Origin: Chitiniphilus eburneus
GTDB taxonomy: Bacteria > Pseudomonadota > Gammaproteobacteria > Burkholderiales > Chitinibacteraceae
Direction of reading: 5' to 3'
Length of the DNA: 64,000 bases
Assembly (NCBI RefSeq): GCF_005048205.1
Contig: NZ_SUMF01000002.1
Coordinates: forward strand, 310,001-374,000
Under the pieces are notes generated by a model, which had not been told where the DNA came from, searched no databases, and worked only from the letters and a program-made list of their open reading frames with translations. The translations under genes and the position numbers were made by a program. Of this stretch, positions 55,164 to 64,000 are shown piece after piece (the stretch's first letter is position 1; each line of letters begins with the position of its first letter).

Positions 55164-55907
55164 ATGAAACTGCCCAAGATGACGTCCATGAAACGACTCG
55201 CCGTCCTCACCGCGCTGGCCCTCAGCCTGCCCGCGCATTCCGCCATCTTCGCCGACAGCGAGGCGCGCGAAGGTGTCCAGCAATTGCAGACGTTGACCAA
55301 GCAACAACAGGATCGCATCACGCAACTGGAAACAGCGTCGCGCCGCATGGTCGATCTGACCAACCAGATCGAAGCATTGAAGCAGGAGATCGCCACACTG
55401 CGTGGTCAGGTCGAGGTGTTGCAGTACAACGCCGATGCGGCCGAAAAGCGGCAAAAGGACCTGTATGTCGATCTGGACGGTCGTGTCCGGACCATCGAGG
55501 AGGCCAAGGTCGCCCAGGCCAAGGCGCAGCAGATGGCGGTGGAGCAATCGCTGGATGGCGCGGTGGCACTGGCCAAGAATGGCAAGCACAAAGAGGCGGC
55601 GGCCGGGCTGCGCAAGTTCATTGGCGATCACCCGGCCAGCCCGTTGTTGCCCGAGGCCCAGTACTGGCTCGGCACCAGCCTGACATCGCTTAAGGATTTC
55701 AAGGGCGCGGAAGCCGCCTACAACGAGGTGGTGGTCAAGGCGCCGGACGATCCGCTGGCCCCCGACGCACTGTTCGGTCTGGCCGTCGTGGCCAACGCCA
55801 AGGGCGACAAGAAGGGCGCGCGGGCGATCCTGTTGAACCTGATCGAGAAATACCCCAACTCGGAAAAGGCGGAAGCGGCCAAGAAGGCGCTGCTCGCTAC
55901 CAACTGA
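55164..55907 (+). CDS. cpoB: Cell division coordinator CpoB (YbgF)
   Basis: This 247-aa periplasmic protein has a signal peptide (MKRLAVLTALALSLPAHSA from the second Met), a coiled-coil (about 40-110) and TPR repeats (HPASPLLPEAQYWLGTSLTS, AVVANAKGDKKGARAILLNL). CpoB links Tol-Pal action to peptidoglycan synthesis at division. The true start may be the Met at residue 9. Confidence 0.93.
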   Translation: MKLPKMTSMKRLAVLTALALSLPAHSAIFADSEAREGVQQLQTLTKQQQDRITQLETASRRMVDLTNQIEALKQEIATLRGQVEVLQYNADAAEKRQKDLYVDLDGRVRTIEEAKVAQAKAQQMAVEQSLDGAVALAKNGKHKEAAAGLRKFIGDHPASPLLPEAQYWLGTSLTSLKDFKGAEAAYNEVVVKAPDDPLAPDALFGLAVVANAKGDKKGARAILLNLIEKYPNSEKAEAAKKALLATN

Positions 55908-56054
55908 CACGATTCCCGGTCGCCAGCCAGCAGGTTGGCGGCTTACAATGGCGTCGTTGTGCACGGCCGTACCGCGGGCGATCTCCCGCATGGACGGCCG
56001 TTGTGCTTTGATCGATTGCATCCGTCGGGCTGTTTACCCGACAAGGAGAACCGC

Positions 56055-56702
56055 ATGCGCAGCGCATCCTTGCGCATTTCCGAGATATTCCATTCGCTCC
56101 AGGGCGAAACCAGCCGGATTGGCCTGCCGACGGTATTCGTGCGGCTGACGGGCTGTCCACTGCGCTGTACCTGGTGCGACTCGGCCTATGCCTTCCATGG
56201 TGGCGAAACCATGACCATCGCCGACATTCTGGAAAAAGTGGCCGGCTATGACGCGCGGCACGTCTGCGTGACCGGTGGCGAGCCGCTGGCGCAGAAGCCG
56301 GTGCATCAACTGTTGCGCGATCTGTGCGATGCCGGGTACAGCGTCAGCCTGGAAACCAGCGGTGCATTACCGGTGAATGAGGTCGATGCGCGCGTTTCGC
56401 GCATTGTCGACCTGAAGGCGCCCGGCTCCGGCGAGACGGAAAAGAACTTGTGGAGCAACCTCGACATGCTCGGGGCGAACGATGAAATCAAGTTCGTCCT
56501 GGCGGGCCGCGAGGATTACGAATGGGCCCGCACGGTCATTCGCGACCGAAATCTGGAGCAGGTTGCACCGATCCTGTTTTCGCCGGTCTGGGATAGCCTG
56601 CCGCCAGCCAGGCTGGCCGACTGGGTGCTGGAAGACAAGCTGCCGGTACGCATGCAGGTGCAATTGCACAAGATCCTGTGGGGCGAAAAGCCGGGGGTCT
56701 GA
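56055..56702 (+). CDS. queE: 7-carboxy-7-deazaguanine synthase
   Basis: This 215-aa radical-SAM enzyme in queuosine and 7-deazapurine synthesis has the cluster motif GCPLRCTWCDSAYAF (CxxxCxxC) and CVTGGEPLAQ. AAGGAGA precedes the ATG. Its partner queC lies at 58090, beyond a chloride channel gene. It follows cpoB, an order common in proteobacteria. Confidence 0.95.
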   Translation: MRSASLRISEIFHSLQGETSRIGLPTVFVRLTGCPLRCTWCDSAYAFHGGETMTIADILEKVAGYDARHVCVTGGEPLAQKPVHQLLRDLCDAGYSVSLETSGALPVNEVDARVSRIVDLKAPGSGETEKNLWSNLDMLGANDEIKFVLAGREDYEWARTVIRDRNLEQVAPILFSPVWDSLPPARLADWVLEDKLPVRMQVQLHKILWGEKPGV

Positions 56703-56767
56703 GCTGGGTCGCGGGCTGTTCGCCCGGTAGCGACTACACTGGAATAGTTTTGCCCCATTCAATTCCC

Positions 56768-58093
56768 ATGCTCAAACATCTGCTTGCCCGTCTCAAGGAA
56801 CTCCCCGACAGAACCCGTGCCACATTGACGCTGTGGTTGGGCGCGGCTGTGGTCGGCCTGGTTGCCGTGATGCTCGCCAAGGCCGCCGAATGGGCGTTTG
56901 CCGGCTTTGATGCGCTGACTCAGCGCTGGTGGTGGTGGCCGCTGTTGTCATTGCCTCTGGGAGGGATGGCGATACGCTGGCTGATGACGCGGATCGGTCG
57001 CGGTGCGGAAGGCAGTGGTATCCCGCAGGCAATGGCGGCGTTGCAGGTGGCCGATCAGCCAGCCATGGCGGAACGCTTGCTGGGTTTGCGCATTGCATTG
57101 GCCAAGTTCGTCGGGATCGTTGCTGGCCTGGGGTCGGGGTTCGTGCTGGGGCGCGAGGGGCCGACGGTGCAGATCGGCGCCAGCATCATGTATGCCTGCC
57201 ATCGCTTCGTGCCGCTGGCGGATGCCACATTCCGCCGGCAGTTGATCCTCGCGGGTGGCGCCGCTGGCATTGCGGCCGCCTTCAACACGCCGCTGGCCGG
57301 CATCGTGTTCGCATTCGAGGAATTGGCGCGCTCGGTGGAGGAAAGAACCAGCGGCAAGCTGATCGGCGCGGTGATCCTTGCGGGCGTGGTGTCGCTGGCT
57401 TTCCTGGGCAACTACACGTACTTCGGGCGTATCCGGGTGCCGGACTTCGATTACGGCATCCTGCTGCCGATGGTGCTGGTTTCGGTGGTCGCGGGGCTTC
57501 TCGGCGGCGCCTTTTCGTGGTTGTGCGTCAATCCACACCGTTGGCTGCCCAGGACACTGGCGCACTGGCGGCTGGTGCATCCGTACCATTTCATTGCCGG
57601 GTGTGGTCTGCTGATCGCGCTGTGTGGCCTGATCGCACCCATTTTCGGTAGCGGCGCGGAAGCGACCAGCGTGGCAGTCGCCAGTGGGCACGGGCTGCCC
57701 TGGTACTACCTGCCGCTCAAGTTCATCGGCCTGCTGGCGACATTCCTGACCGGCCTGCCTGGTGGGATCTTCGCGCCGTCGCTCTCGCTGGGGGCGGGCA
57801 TCGGTAGTTGGTTCCTGCCGCTGTTCGACAGCAGCATCCACGTCAAGCTGATGGCCATCGGCATGGCGGCTATGCTTGCCGCGGTGACGCGCGCCCCGCT
57901 CACTTCCGCAGTCATCCTGATGGAAATGACCGATGGTCACGCCATGGTGATTTCCACGCTGGCCGCGACGATGATCGCCGCTGCCGTTGCCCGCCTGTTC
58001 CGCACCAATCTGTATCACGATCTGGCCGAGCGTTCGCTGAAGGGCTTGTTGCCGGCGACGCCTGCCATGGAAAAGAAAGAGGAAACACCATGA
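56768..58093 (+). CDS. ClC-type chloride channel/transporter
   Basis: This 441-aa membrane protein has [18 protein letters not shown] (the GSGIP filter), [13 protein letters not shown] (GREGP), and [14 protein letters not shown], then [18 protein letters not shown], all hallmarks of ClC proteins. Glu in GREGP is the gating glutamate of H+/Cl- antiporters. It lacks the C-terminal CBS domains. Its stop overlaps queC (ATGA). Confidence 0.93.
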   Translation: MLKHLLARLKELPDRTRATLTLWLGAAVVGLVAVMLAKAAEWAFAGFDALTQRWWWWPLLSLPLGGMAIRWLMTRIGRGAEGSGIPQAMAALQVADQPAMAERLLGLRIALAKFVGIVAGLGSGFVLGREGPTVQIGASIMYACHRFVPLADATFRRQLILAGGAAGIAAAFNTPLAGIVFAFEELARSVEERTSGKLIGAVILAGVVSLAFLGNYTYFGRIRVPDFDYGILLPMVLVSVVAGLLGGAFSWLCVNPHRWLPRTLAHWRLVHPYHFIAGCGLLIALCGLIAPIFGSGAEATSVAVASGHGLPWYYLPLKFIGLLATFLTGLPGGIFAPSLSLGAGIGSWFLPLFDSSIHVKLMAIGMAAMLAAVTRAPLTSAVILMEMTDGHAMVISTLAATMIAAAVARLFRTNLYHDLAERSLKGLLPATPAMEKKEETP

Positions 58094-58776
58094 ACACGAC
58101 GCGCAGACCCGCGGTGGTGCTGTTGTCCGGCGGGCTGGATTCCGCTACCTGCCTTGCCATTGCCCGCGACATGGATCTGGCGCCCTATGCATTGTCGTTC
58201 GACTATGGACAACGCCATAACGCCGAGCTGAAGGCGGCTGCGCGGGTGGCACAGGCGCTGGGGGCCGTCGAGCATCGCGTGGCGCGGATCGATCTGGCCG
58301 CTTTTGGCGGGTCGGCACTGACCGATGCGAGCATCGATGTGCCGACCTCGGGCGTGGAGGATGGGACGATCCCGGTGACCTACGTGCCGGCGCGCAATAC
58401 CATCCTGCTGTCGTATGCCCTGGCGTGGGCGGAGGTACTCAAGGCCGACGACATCTTCATCGGTGTCAACGCGGTCGATTATTCCGGCTATCCCGATTGC
58501 CGTCCGGAGTACATCGCCGCTTTCCAGGCAATGGCGCGATTGGCGACCAAGGTTGGCGTGGAAGGCTCGCCACTGACGATCCACACGCCGCTGATCCAAT
58601 GGAGCAAGGCCCGGATCGTTCAGACGGGCATCCGGCTGGGGGTGGATTACGGCCTGACGGTGAGCTGCTACCAGGCCGACGATGACGGCCGTGCCTGCGG
58701 CGCATGCGATGCATGCCGCCTGCGCAAGGCGGGCTTCGAAGCGGCCGGAGTCGTGGACCCGACGCGTTATCGCTGA
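58090..58776 (+). CDS. queC: 7-cyano-7-deazaguanine synthase
   Basis: This 228-aa ATP-dependent enzyme makes preQ0 from the product of QueE. It has the PP-loop [34 protein letters not shown], and a zinc site [17 protein letters not shown]. It overlaps the upstream channel gene by 4 bp. Confidence 0.96.
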   Translation: MNTTRRPAVVLLSGGLDSATCLAIARDMDLAPYALSFDYGQRHNAELKAAARVAQALGAVEHRVARIDLAAFGGSALTDASIDVPTSGVEDGTIPVTYVPARNTILLSYALAWAEVLKADDIFIGVNAVDYSGYPDCRPEYIAAFQAMARLATKVGVEGSPLTIHTPLIQWSKARIVQTGIRLGVDYGLTVSCYQADDDGRACGACDACRLRKAGFEAAGVVDPTRYR

Positions 58777-58781
58777 ACAGC

Positions 58782-58807
58782 AAAAAGGCCTGCCGGAGCA
58801 GGCCTTT
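58782..58807. terminator. Bidirectional terminator
   Basis: AAAAAGGCCTGC-CGGA-GCAGGCCTTT lies between the convergent queC and nitronate monooxygenase genes. Confidence 0.85.
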
Positions 58808-58825
58808 CCAGAACGGAACTCGCGA

Positions 58826-59995
58826 TCAGGCGGTCAGCCCGGCCGGCTTCTGCCCGGTGAGCAGATAGTCGAGCAACTCACGCACGGGACGAATCGCATC
58901 GCCGAAGGGCAGGGAGTCCGCGCCACGGAAGAACAGGCCCTTGCTGACTTCGCCCCGCATTGCGGCGGCGAGCTTCAGATCGATACAGAACTGCCCGACC
59001 TTGGCCAGCCCATCGCGTAATCCGCAAACCGACAGGCAGTTCATCCCCTGCGTGCAACGTGCGGGATCGGCCTTGGCATTCCCCTGCAAGCGGGTTTCGC
59101 GGTTGAGATAATTCTTGAGCCAAGGCGTGAGCACCGCGCGGGCAGGCAATCCGGCGACACTCATGAATTCAACGATTTGCTCCTGTTGCGCCCCGGCCAG
59201 CACCGCCTTGAAATTGGGGTGGGCATCGCCTTCCTCGGTGACGGCAAACGCCGTACCCAGCTGTACCCCGGCGGCGCCCATGCCCAGGTAACGGCAGACC
59301 TTTTCATGACTGTTGATGCCGCCGGCGACGATCAGCGGGATCGCGTCGCGCGGGATGCCCAGCTCGTCGAACAGCGCCAGTGTGTCCGGCAGTACGCGCT
59401 CGAAATCGAATTTCTCGTTGTGGATATCGTCCAGGCGGGTTGCGCCCAAGTGGCCCCCGGCATGCGCGGGATGTTCGATCACGATGGCGTCGGGCTTGCG
59501 GCCCTTCTTCATCCATTTCTTCAACACCACCGCAATGCCACGTACATCGGAAAGGATGGGGATCAATGCGGTGTTGGGGTAATCGGCGGTGACTTCGGGC
59601 AGGTCGAACGGCAGGCCGGCGCCCATGACGATTGCGTCGGCGCCGGATTCGCAGGCTTGCTGGACCAGCTTGACGTGGCAATCGACAGCCTTCATCACAT
59701 TCACGGCGATCATGCCCTGACCGTTGGCGATATCGCGGGCAAGGTGGATTTCACGATCCAGCGCTTCGCAGTTCAGCGCGTCGAGGATGGCGGTGTCCTT
59801 GGTATGTTTGGAGCGTTCGACCAGATCCGGATGATGATGGCGCAGGTCCACTGACGCGACGGTGCCCACGGCGCCTTCCTTGGCTACCGCGCCTGCCAGC
59901 CTGTGAGCCGATACGCCGACACCCATGCCTCCCTGGATGACGGGCAGCAACGAGCGTCCCTTGATCACGAGTGGTTTGAAGGCGTGGGCAAGCAT
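58826..59995 (-). CDS. Nitronate monooxygenase family protein
   Basis: This 389-aa TIM-barrel flavoprotein has VIQGGMGVGVSAHRLAGAVA, ADAIVMGAGLPFDL, HPAHAGGHLG, VAGGINSHEKV and MGAAGVQLGTAFAVTEE. Family enzymes oxidise alkyl nitronates with FMN. It also has a C-terminal cysteine cluster (CTQGMNCLSVCG). I chose the ATG at 59995 with AAGGA upstream. Confidence 0.88.
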   Translation of the reverse strand: MLAHAFKPLVIKGRSLLPVIQGGMGVGVSAHRLAGAVAKEGAVGTVASVDLRHHHPDLVERSKHTKDTAILDALNCEALDREIHLARDIANGQGMIAVNVMKAVDCHVKLVQQACESGADAIVMGAGLPFDLPEVTADYPNTALIPILSDVRGIAVVLKKWMKKGRKPDAIVIEHPAHAGGHLGATRLDDIHNEKFDFERVLPDTLALFDELGIPRDAIPLIVAGGINSHEKVCRYLGMGAAGVQLGTAFAVTEEGDAHPNFKAVLAGAQQEQIVEFMSVAGLPARAVLTPWLKNYLNRETRLQGNAKADPARCTQGMNCLSVCGLRDGLAKVGQFCIDLKLAAAMRGEVSKGLFFRGADSLPFGDAIRPVRELLDYLLTGQKPAGLTA

Positions 59996-60103
59996 GATGA
60001 AAATCCTTTTCGTTTTTGCCGCGGGCAATGCGGGCCGATGCAGTGTGGCGGGCCATCCCGCCATCAGGGTTGACCGCGATCAATTAACGACAATGGCAAT
60101 AAG

Positions 60104-60141
60104 ACGCAAAAAGAAAAAACGGCCCACCGTGAGGTGGGCCG
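60104..60141 (-). terminator. Phosphoketolase terminator
   Basis: CGGCCCACC-TCAC-GGTGGGCCG on the minus strand is followed by TTTTTTCTTTTT. It lies 42 bp past the phosphoketolase stop. Confidence 0.9.
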
Positions 60142-60183
60142 CAAATAGACAAGTGAAGCGTTAGATTTTGGTGTTGGTTCGGT

Positions 60184-62586
60184 TTAGTACGGCCACTTCC
60201 AGTTCTTCACTTCCGGCAGGTCATCGCCATGTTCAGCGATGTACTGCTCGTGCTCGACCAGCTTGTCGACAAACTTCTGACGAACATGAGCACCGGTCTT
60301 TTGCAGCTTCTCGACGCGATCAATCACGTCGATGGCGAGGTTGAAGCGGTCGAGCTGGTTGACCACAACCATGTCGAACGGTGTCGAGGTGGAACCTTCC
60401 TCGATGTAACCGCGAGCATGGATGTTGCTGTGGCCATTGCGACGATACGTCAGGCGGTGGATCAGCCACGGGTAGCCGTGGAATGCGAACATCACCGGCT
60501 TGTCGGCAGTGAACAGCGCGTCGAACTCGCGATCGGACATGCCGTGCGGGTGTTCTTCTTCCGGTTGCAGCGTCATCAGGTCCACAACGTTGACGAAGCG
60601 GATCTTCAGGTCCGGGAAGTGCTGACGCAGCAGGTCGGTTGCGGCCAGGGCTTCCATCGTCGGGATTTCGCCCGCGCAAGCCATCACCACATCCGGTTCG
60701 CCGCCTTCATCGTTCGAGGCCCAATCCCAGATACCGGCGCCCTTGGTGCAGTGCTTGATCGCCTGATCCATGGTCAGGTATTGCAGTGCGGGCTGCTTGC
60801 CGGCCACGACAACGTTCACATAGTGACGCGAACGCAGCACATGGTCGGTTACCGACAGCAGGGTGTTGGCATCAGGCGGCAGGTACACACGGATAACCTC
60901 TGCCTTCTTGTTCACCACGTGATCGATGAAACCCGGATCCTGGTGGCTGAAGCCGTTGTGATCCTGACGCCAGACGTGGCTGGTCAGCAGGTAGTTCAGC
61001 GACGGCACCGGCTTGCGCCAGTTGATCTCGCGGGTGGTCTTCAACCACTTGGCGTGCTGGTTGAACATCGAGTCGATGACGTGGATGAACGCTTCATAGC
61101 AGCTGAAGAAGCCGTGACGGCCCGTCAGGTTGTACGCTTCCAGCCAGCCTTGGCAGGTGTGCTCCGACAGGATTTCCATCACGCGGCCGTCTTGCGACAG
61201 GTAGTCGTTGGTCTTGTCGGCTTCGAAGTAATCGGCGAACCAGGTCTTGCCGGACACTTCGAACACATTGTTCCAACGGTTGGACGCGGTTTCATCCGGG
61301 CCGAAGATGCGGAAGTTGCGGCTGTCTTCGTTGTCCTTCATCACGTCGCGCAGGAACTTGCCCATTTCGCGCGTGGCTTCGCAGGAAGCGGTACCCGGCT
61401 TGTCGAACTTGAACTCGTACTTGCGGAAGTCCGGCATGCGCAGGTCTTTGGTGACCTGACCGTGGACCACCGGGTTGCTACCGATACGCTTGATGCCGGC
61501 CGGGGCCAGTTCAACCAGCTCTTGCTTCAGTGCGCCGGTTTCGTCGAACAGGGTTTCCGGTTGATAGCTCTTCATCCAGGTTTGCAGCGCGGCAACGTGT
61601 TCCGGCGTCATGTCGGAGAACGGCACCTGGTGGCTGCGCCAGTAGTCTTCGACCTTCTTGCCGTCGATTTCCTTCGGACCGGTCCAGCCCTTCGGCGTGC
61701 GCATGATGATCATCGGCCATTTCGGGCGGGTGATCGGCTTGCCGGCATCCATTTCGGCCTTGGCGGCGGCACGGATGGCGGTCAGTTCATCCATCACGGT
61801 GTCGAGCATGGTCGCCATTGCCGTGTGGATCTCTTCGAACGATTCCAGCTTTTCGTTGAAGGTCGGTTGCTTCAGCTCGACGTAGTGCGGCGTGTAGCCA
61901 TAGCCTTCGAACAGCTTGGTCAGCTCATCCTTGGACAGGCGGGCCAGCAGGGTCGGGTTGGCGATCTTGTAGCCGTTCAGGTGCAGGATCGGCAGCACGA
62001 AGCCGTCGTTGACCGGGTGCAGGTACTTGTTGGAGTGCCACGAAGCAGCCAGCGGGCCGGTTTCGGCTTCGCCGTCACCCACCACGGCCAGGACGACCTG
62101 GTCGGGGTTGTCGAATGCCGCGCCGAAGGCGTGGGACACTGCATAGCCCAGCTCACCGCCTTCGTGCATCGAACCCGGGGTTTCCGGGGCGACGTGCGAC
62201 GGAATGCCGCGCGGGAAAGAGAATTGCTTGAACAGACGCTGCATGCCGGCGGCGGAGCGATCGATGCTCGGGTAGAACTCCTCGTAGGAGCCTTCCAGCC
62301 AAGCATTGGCAACCAGACCAGGACCACCATGGCCAGGGCCGGTGATGTAGATCATGTTCAGGTCGCGTTCTTTGATCAGGCGGTTGGCGTGAACATAGAT
62401 GAAGTTCAGACCCGGCGTGGTCCCCCAGTGACCCAGCAGGCGCGGCTTCACGTGCTCACGCTTCAGGGCCTCTTTCAGGAGGGGGTTGTCCAGCAGATAG
62501 ATCTGACCGACCGACAGATAATTCGCCGCCTGCCAATACTTGTGCATCTTTACAAGTAAGTCTTTGGTGAGCGTTTGTTGAGCCAC
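60184..62586 (-). CDS. xfp: Xylulose-5-phosphate/fructose-6-phosphate phosphoketolase
   Basis: This 800-aa thiamine-diphosphate enzyme splits xylulose 5-phosphate or fructose 6-phosphate with phosphate to give acetyl phosphate. It has [39 protein letters not shown], the TPP motif [20 protein letters not shown], and [18 protein letters not shown] chose the GTG at 62586 with GAGGTG upstream. Acetyl phosphate could pass to AckA (38571) for ATP. Confidence 0.95.
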   Translation of the reverse strand: MAQQTLTKDLLVKMHKYWQAANYLSVGQIYLLDNPLLKEALKREHVKPRLLGHWGTTPGLNFIYVHANRLIKERDLNMIYITGPGHGGPGLVANAWLEGSYEEFYPSIDRSAAGMQRLFKQFSFPRGIPSHVAPETPGSMHEGGELGYAVSHAFGAAFDNPDQVVLAVVGDGEAETGPLAASWHSNKYLHPVNDGFVLPILHLNGYKIANPTLLARLSKDELTKLFEGYGYTPHYVELKQPTFNEKLESFEEIHTAMATMLDTVMDELTAIRAAAKAEMDAGKPITRPKWPMIIMRTPKGWTGPKEIDGKKVEDYWRSHQVPFSDMTPEHVAALQTWMKSYQPETLFDETGALKQELVELAPAGIKRIGSNPVVHGQVTKDLRMPDFRKYEFKFDKPGTASCEATREMGKFLRDVMKDNEDSRNFRIFGPDETASNRWNNVFEVSGKTWFADYFEADKTNDYLSQDGRVMEILSEHTCQGWLEAYNLTGRHGFFSCYEAFIHVIDSMFNQHAKWLKTTREINWRKPVPSLNYLLTSHVWRQDHNGFSHQDPGFIDHVVNKKAEVIRVYLPPDANTLLSVTDHVLRSRHYVNVVVAGKQPALQYLTMDQAIKHCTKGAGIWDWASNDEGGEPDVVMACAGEIPTMEALAATDLLRQHFPDLKIRFVNVVDLMTLQPEEEHPHGMSDREFDALFTADKPVMFAFHGYPWLIHRLTYRRNGHSNIHARGYIEEGSTSTPFDMVVVNQLDRFNLAIDVIDRVEKLQKTGAHVRQKFVDKLVEHEQYIAEHGDDLPEVKNWKWPY

Positions 62587-62803
62587 GGAACACCTCGTTG
62601 CTGTTGTGATGAAGATGGGCGGTGACCTGCCCCGTCGCATCGCAGTATAGGCTGCGGTGATATCCGCCTCCTGACGCAAGTCAAAGGCATCAGGATGCGT
62701 GTGAGAGTGAGTAACTAAATCACTAAAGGTGATAACTAGGAGTCATGCAAGGAATACAACCTGACTCCGACACGGAGATGGAAGTTCCGGTAGCGACAAA
62801 TGG

Positions 62804-62828
62804 AAAGCCCGGCACAAGGCCGGGCTTG
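62804..62828 (-). terminator. Probable antiporter terminator
   Basis: AAGCCCGGCC-TTGT-GCCGGGCTT on the minus strand lies 22 bp past the antiporter stop. The T run after it is weak. Confidence 0.65.
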
Positions 62829-62849
62829 GAAAAAGACGCCGTTACCGAC

Positions 62850-64000
62850 CTAGATGTGGAAGAAAACGACCGTTACCAGCAAGAACACCGGTAGCAGAAT
62901 GGCCAGCGACCAGGCCATGTAGCCGAAGAAGCTCGGCATCTTCACCCCACGATCTTCCGCTACGGCCTTCACCATGAAGTTCGGCGCGTTGCCGATATAG
63001 CTCATCGCGCCCATGAAGACGGAACCCGCCGAAATCGCCAGCAGGGTGCTGGCCATCTCGCCCATCAGGTGCTGCGCATCGCCATGCGCCAGGTTGAAGA
63101 ACACCAGATAGGTCGGCGCATTGTCGAGAAACGCGGAAAGCAGGCCGGTCATCCAGAAGAACATCGTGTCCAGGGGCGTGCCGTCCGCCGCGAACACCAT
63201 CCGCACCAGCGGGGCGAGATGCCCGGCCTCGCCGGCGCGGAGAATCGCGATGGCGGGGGCCATGACGATGAAGATGGCCGAGAACAGCTTGCCCACTTCC
63301 AGAATCGGAAACCAGTTGAAATCGTTGCCCGCCCGAACCTGTCTGGGGGTCAGCCATAGCGATAGCAGGGCAATGCCGATCAGCAGGATGTCGCGTACCA
63401 GGTTCTGCAAAGCCAGCGTCGCCCCGGCGATCCGGAACGAGATGCCAGGCTGCCAGACCCCGGACATCACCACGGCGCCGATCACGGCGGCGATCAGGAT
63501 CAGATTGCGTTTGCCATACAGCTTCAGTGGCGTGTCCGGCGTCGGGTCACGGGGCAACACGCCTTCCTTGCGGAAGTAATGGCGATCAATGAAGAAAAAC
63601 AGCGTCAGCAGGATGGAAACGCAGAGCAGCACCGGCAACGCCATATGCTCCACGGTCCAGAAAAAGCCCACGCCTTTCAGGAAGCCGAGGAACAACGGTG
63701 GGTCACCGATGGGGGTCAGCCCACCGCCGATGTTGGCCACCAGGAAGATGAAGAAAACGACGACGTGCACATTGTGCTTGCGATTGTCGTTGGCCTTGAG
63801 CAGCGGTCGGATCAGCAGCATCGCGGCCCCGGTGGTGCCCATGATCGATGCCAGCACCGAGCCCAGCGCCAGGATGCCGGTGTTCAGGGCGGGCGAGCCA
63901 TGCAGGTTGCCCCAGACCAGGATGCCACCGGAAACGGTATACAGCGCGAACAGCAGCAGCAGGAAAGGGATGAATTCTTCGATCAGCGCATGCGCGACGA
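62850..64000 (-). CDS. Sodium:proton antiporter, NhaD-like (5' end outside window)
   Basis: The visible 383 codons encode about ten membrane segments. Motifs are LGSVLASIMGTTGAAMLLIR, FIFLVANIGGGLTPIGDPPL, FWMTGLLSAFLDNAPTYL and SAGSVFMGAMSYIGNAPNFM, which match the NhaD/ion-transporter superfamily (IT) with its paired GxxxP-type loops. The reading frame stays open to the window edge, so the N-terminus lies beyond 64000. The transported cation is an inference. Confidence 0.88.
   Translation of the reverse strand, partial: VAHALIEEFIPFLLLLFALYTVSGGILVWGNLHGSPALNTGILALGSVLASIMGTTGAAMLLIRPLLKANDNRKHNVHVVVFFIFLVANIGGGLTPIGDPPLFLGFLKGVGFFWTVEHMALPVLLCVSILLTLFFFIDRHYFRKEGVLPRDPTPDTPLKLYGKRNLILIAAVIGAVVMSGVWQPGISFRIAGATLALQNLVRDILLIGIALLSLWLTPRQVRAGNDFNWFPILEVGKLFSAIFIVMAPAIAILRAGEAGHLAPLVRMVFAADGTPLDTMFFWMTGLLSAFLDNAPTYLVFFNLAHGDAQHLMGEMASTLLAISAGSVFMGAMSYIGNAPNFMVKAVAEDRGVKMPSFFGYMAWSLAILLPVFLLVTVVFFHI

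Noticed and set aside
60229-62559. 776-codon frame opposite phosphoketolase
   Set aside because: Antisense shadow; the phosphoketolase motifs are all on the minus strand.

Overview
The window is a high-GC proteobacterial chromosome segment that reads as Betaproteobacteria, probably Neisseriales (Chromobacteriaceae/Chitinibacteraceae-like). The evidence is the betaproteobacterial versions of DksA, ParC and a BPSS1780-type membrane protein, an AlgZ/AlgR-like pair, and a ruvC-ruvA-ruvB-tolQRAB-pal-cpoB-queE block. No rRNA, tRNA or CRISPR array was seen.

Backbone, left (1-9510): a DUF1993 protein, a VanY-like peptidase, parC, a nucleoside deoxyribosyltransferase, a soluble chemoreceptor, an APH-fold kinase, parE, a small orphan and the 3' half of comM. 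Four near-consensus parS sites lie within 7 kb (1462-8341), which suggests the replication origin is close. One sits in the parE terminator and one abuts the parE start codon.

Accessory region (9511-34067): comM is split by a 24,557-bp Tn7-like transposon whose ends can be read to the base (TGTA...TACA, 5-bp target duplication CTGCC). tnsA-tnsB-tnsC-tniQ run inward from the left end. A 634-aa protein that I read as TnsE-like runs inward from the right end. Between them lie: (a) a degraded integron, with an intI remnant, attC sites and cassettes on both sides of a 4.9-kb segment bounded by inverted attI-like repeats; (b) inside that segment, a divergent ribbon-helix-helix regulator with twin operators and a tightly overlapping operon of PD-(D/E)XK nuclease, Ser/Thr kinase and an unknown 386-aa protein, which is the best candidate for an undescribed (defence-like) system; (c) a plus-strand cassette array with a DUF3800 protein and a Sll1717-type P-loop ATPase; (d) a broken type VI secretion vgrG/effector island with a formylglycine-generating-enzyme-like neighbour; (e) toxin-antitoxin remnants, IS3, IS481 and IS630 fragments, and a 263-bp MITE.

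Backbone, right (34068-64000): the 5' half of comM, a LytS/AlgZ-LytTR two-component pair with a DUF2721 gene, dgkA, a membrane protein, ackA with a hydratase/phosphate-acetyltransferase, a lipoyl-like protein, a FUSC protein, a second MITE, a DAHP synthase, a Fur-family regulator, dksA, cytochrome c, a TonB-like protein, ruvCAB, the Tol-Pal cluster, queE and queC around a chloride channel, nitronate monooxygenase, phosphoketolase (which feeds acetyl phosphate to ackA/pta) and a sodium:proton antiporter cut by the window edge.
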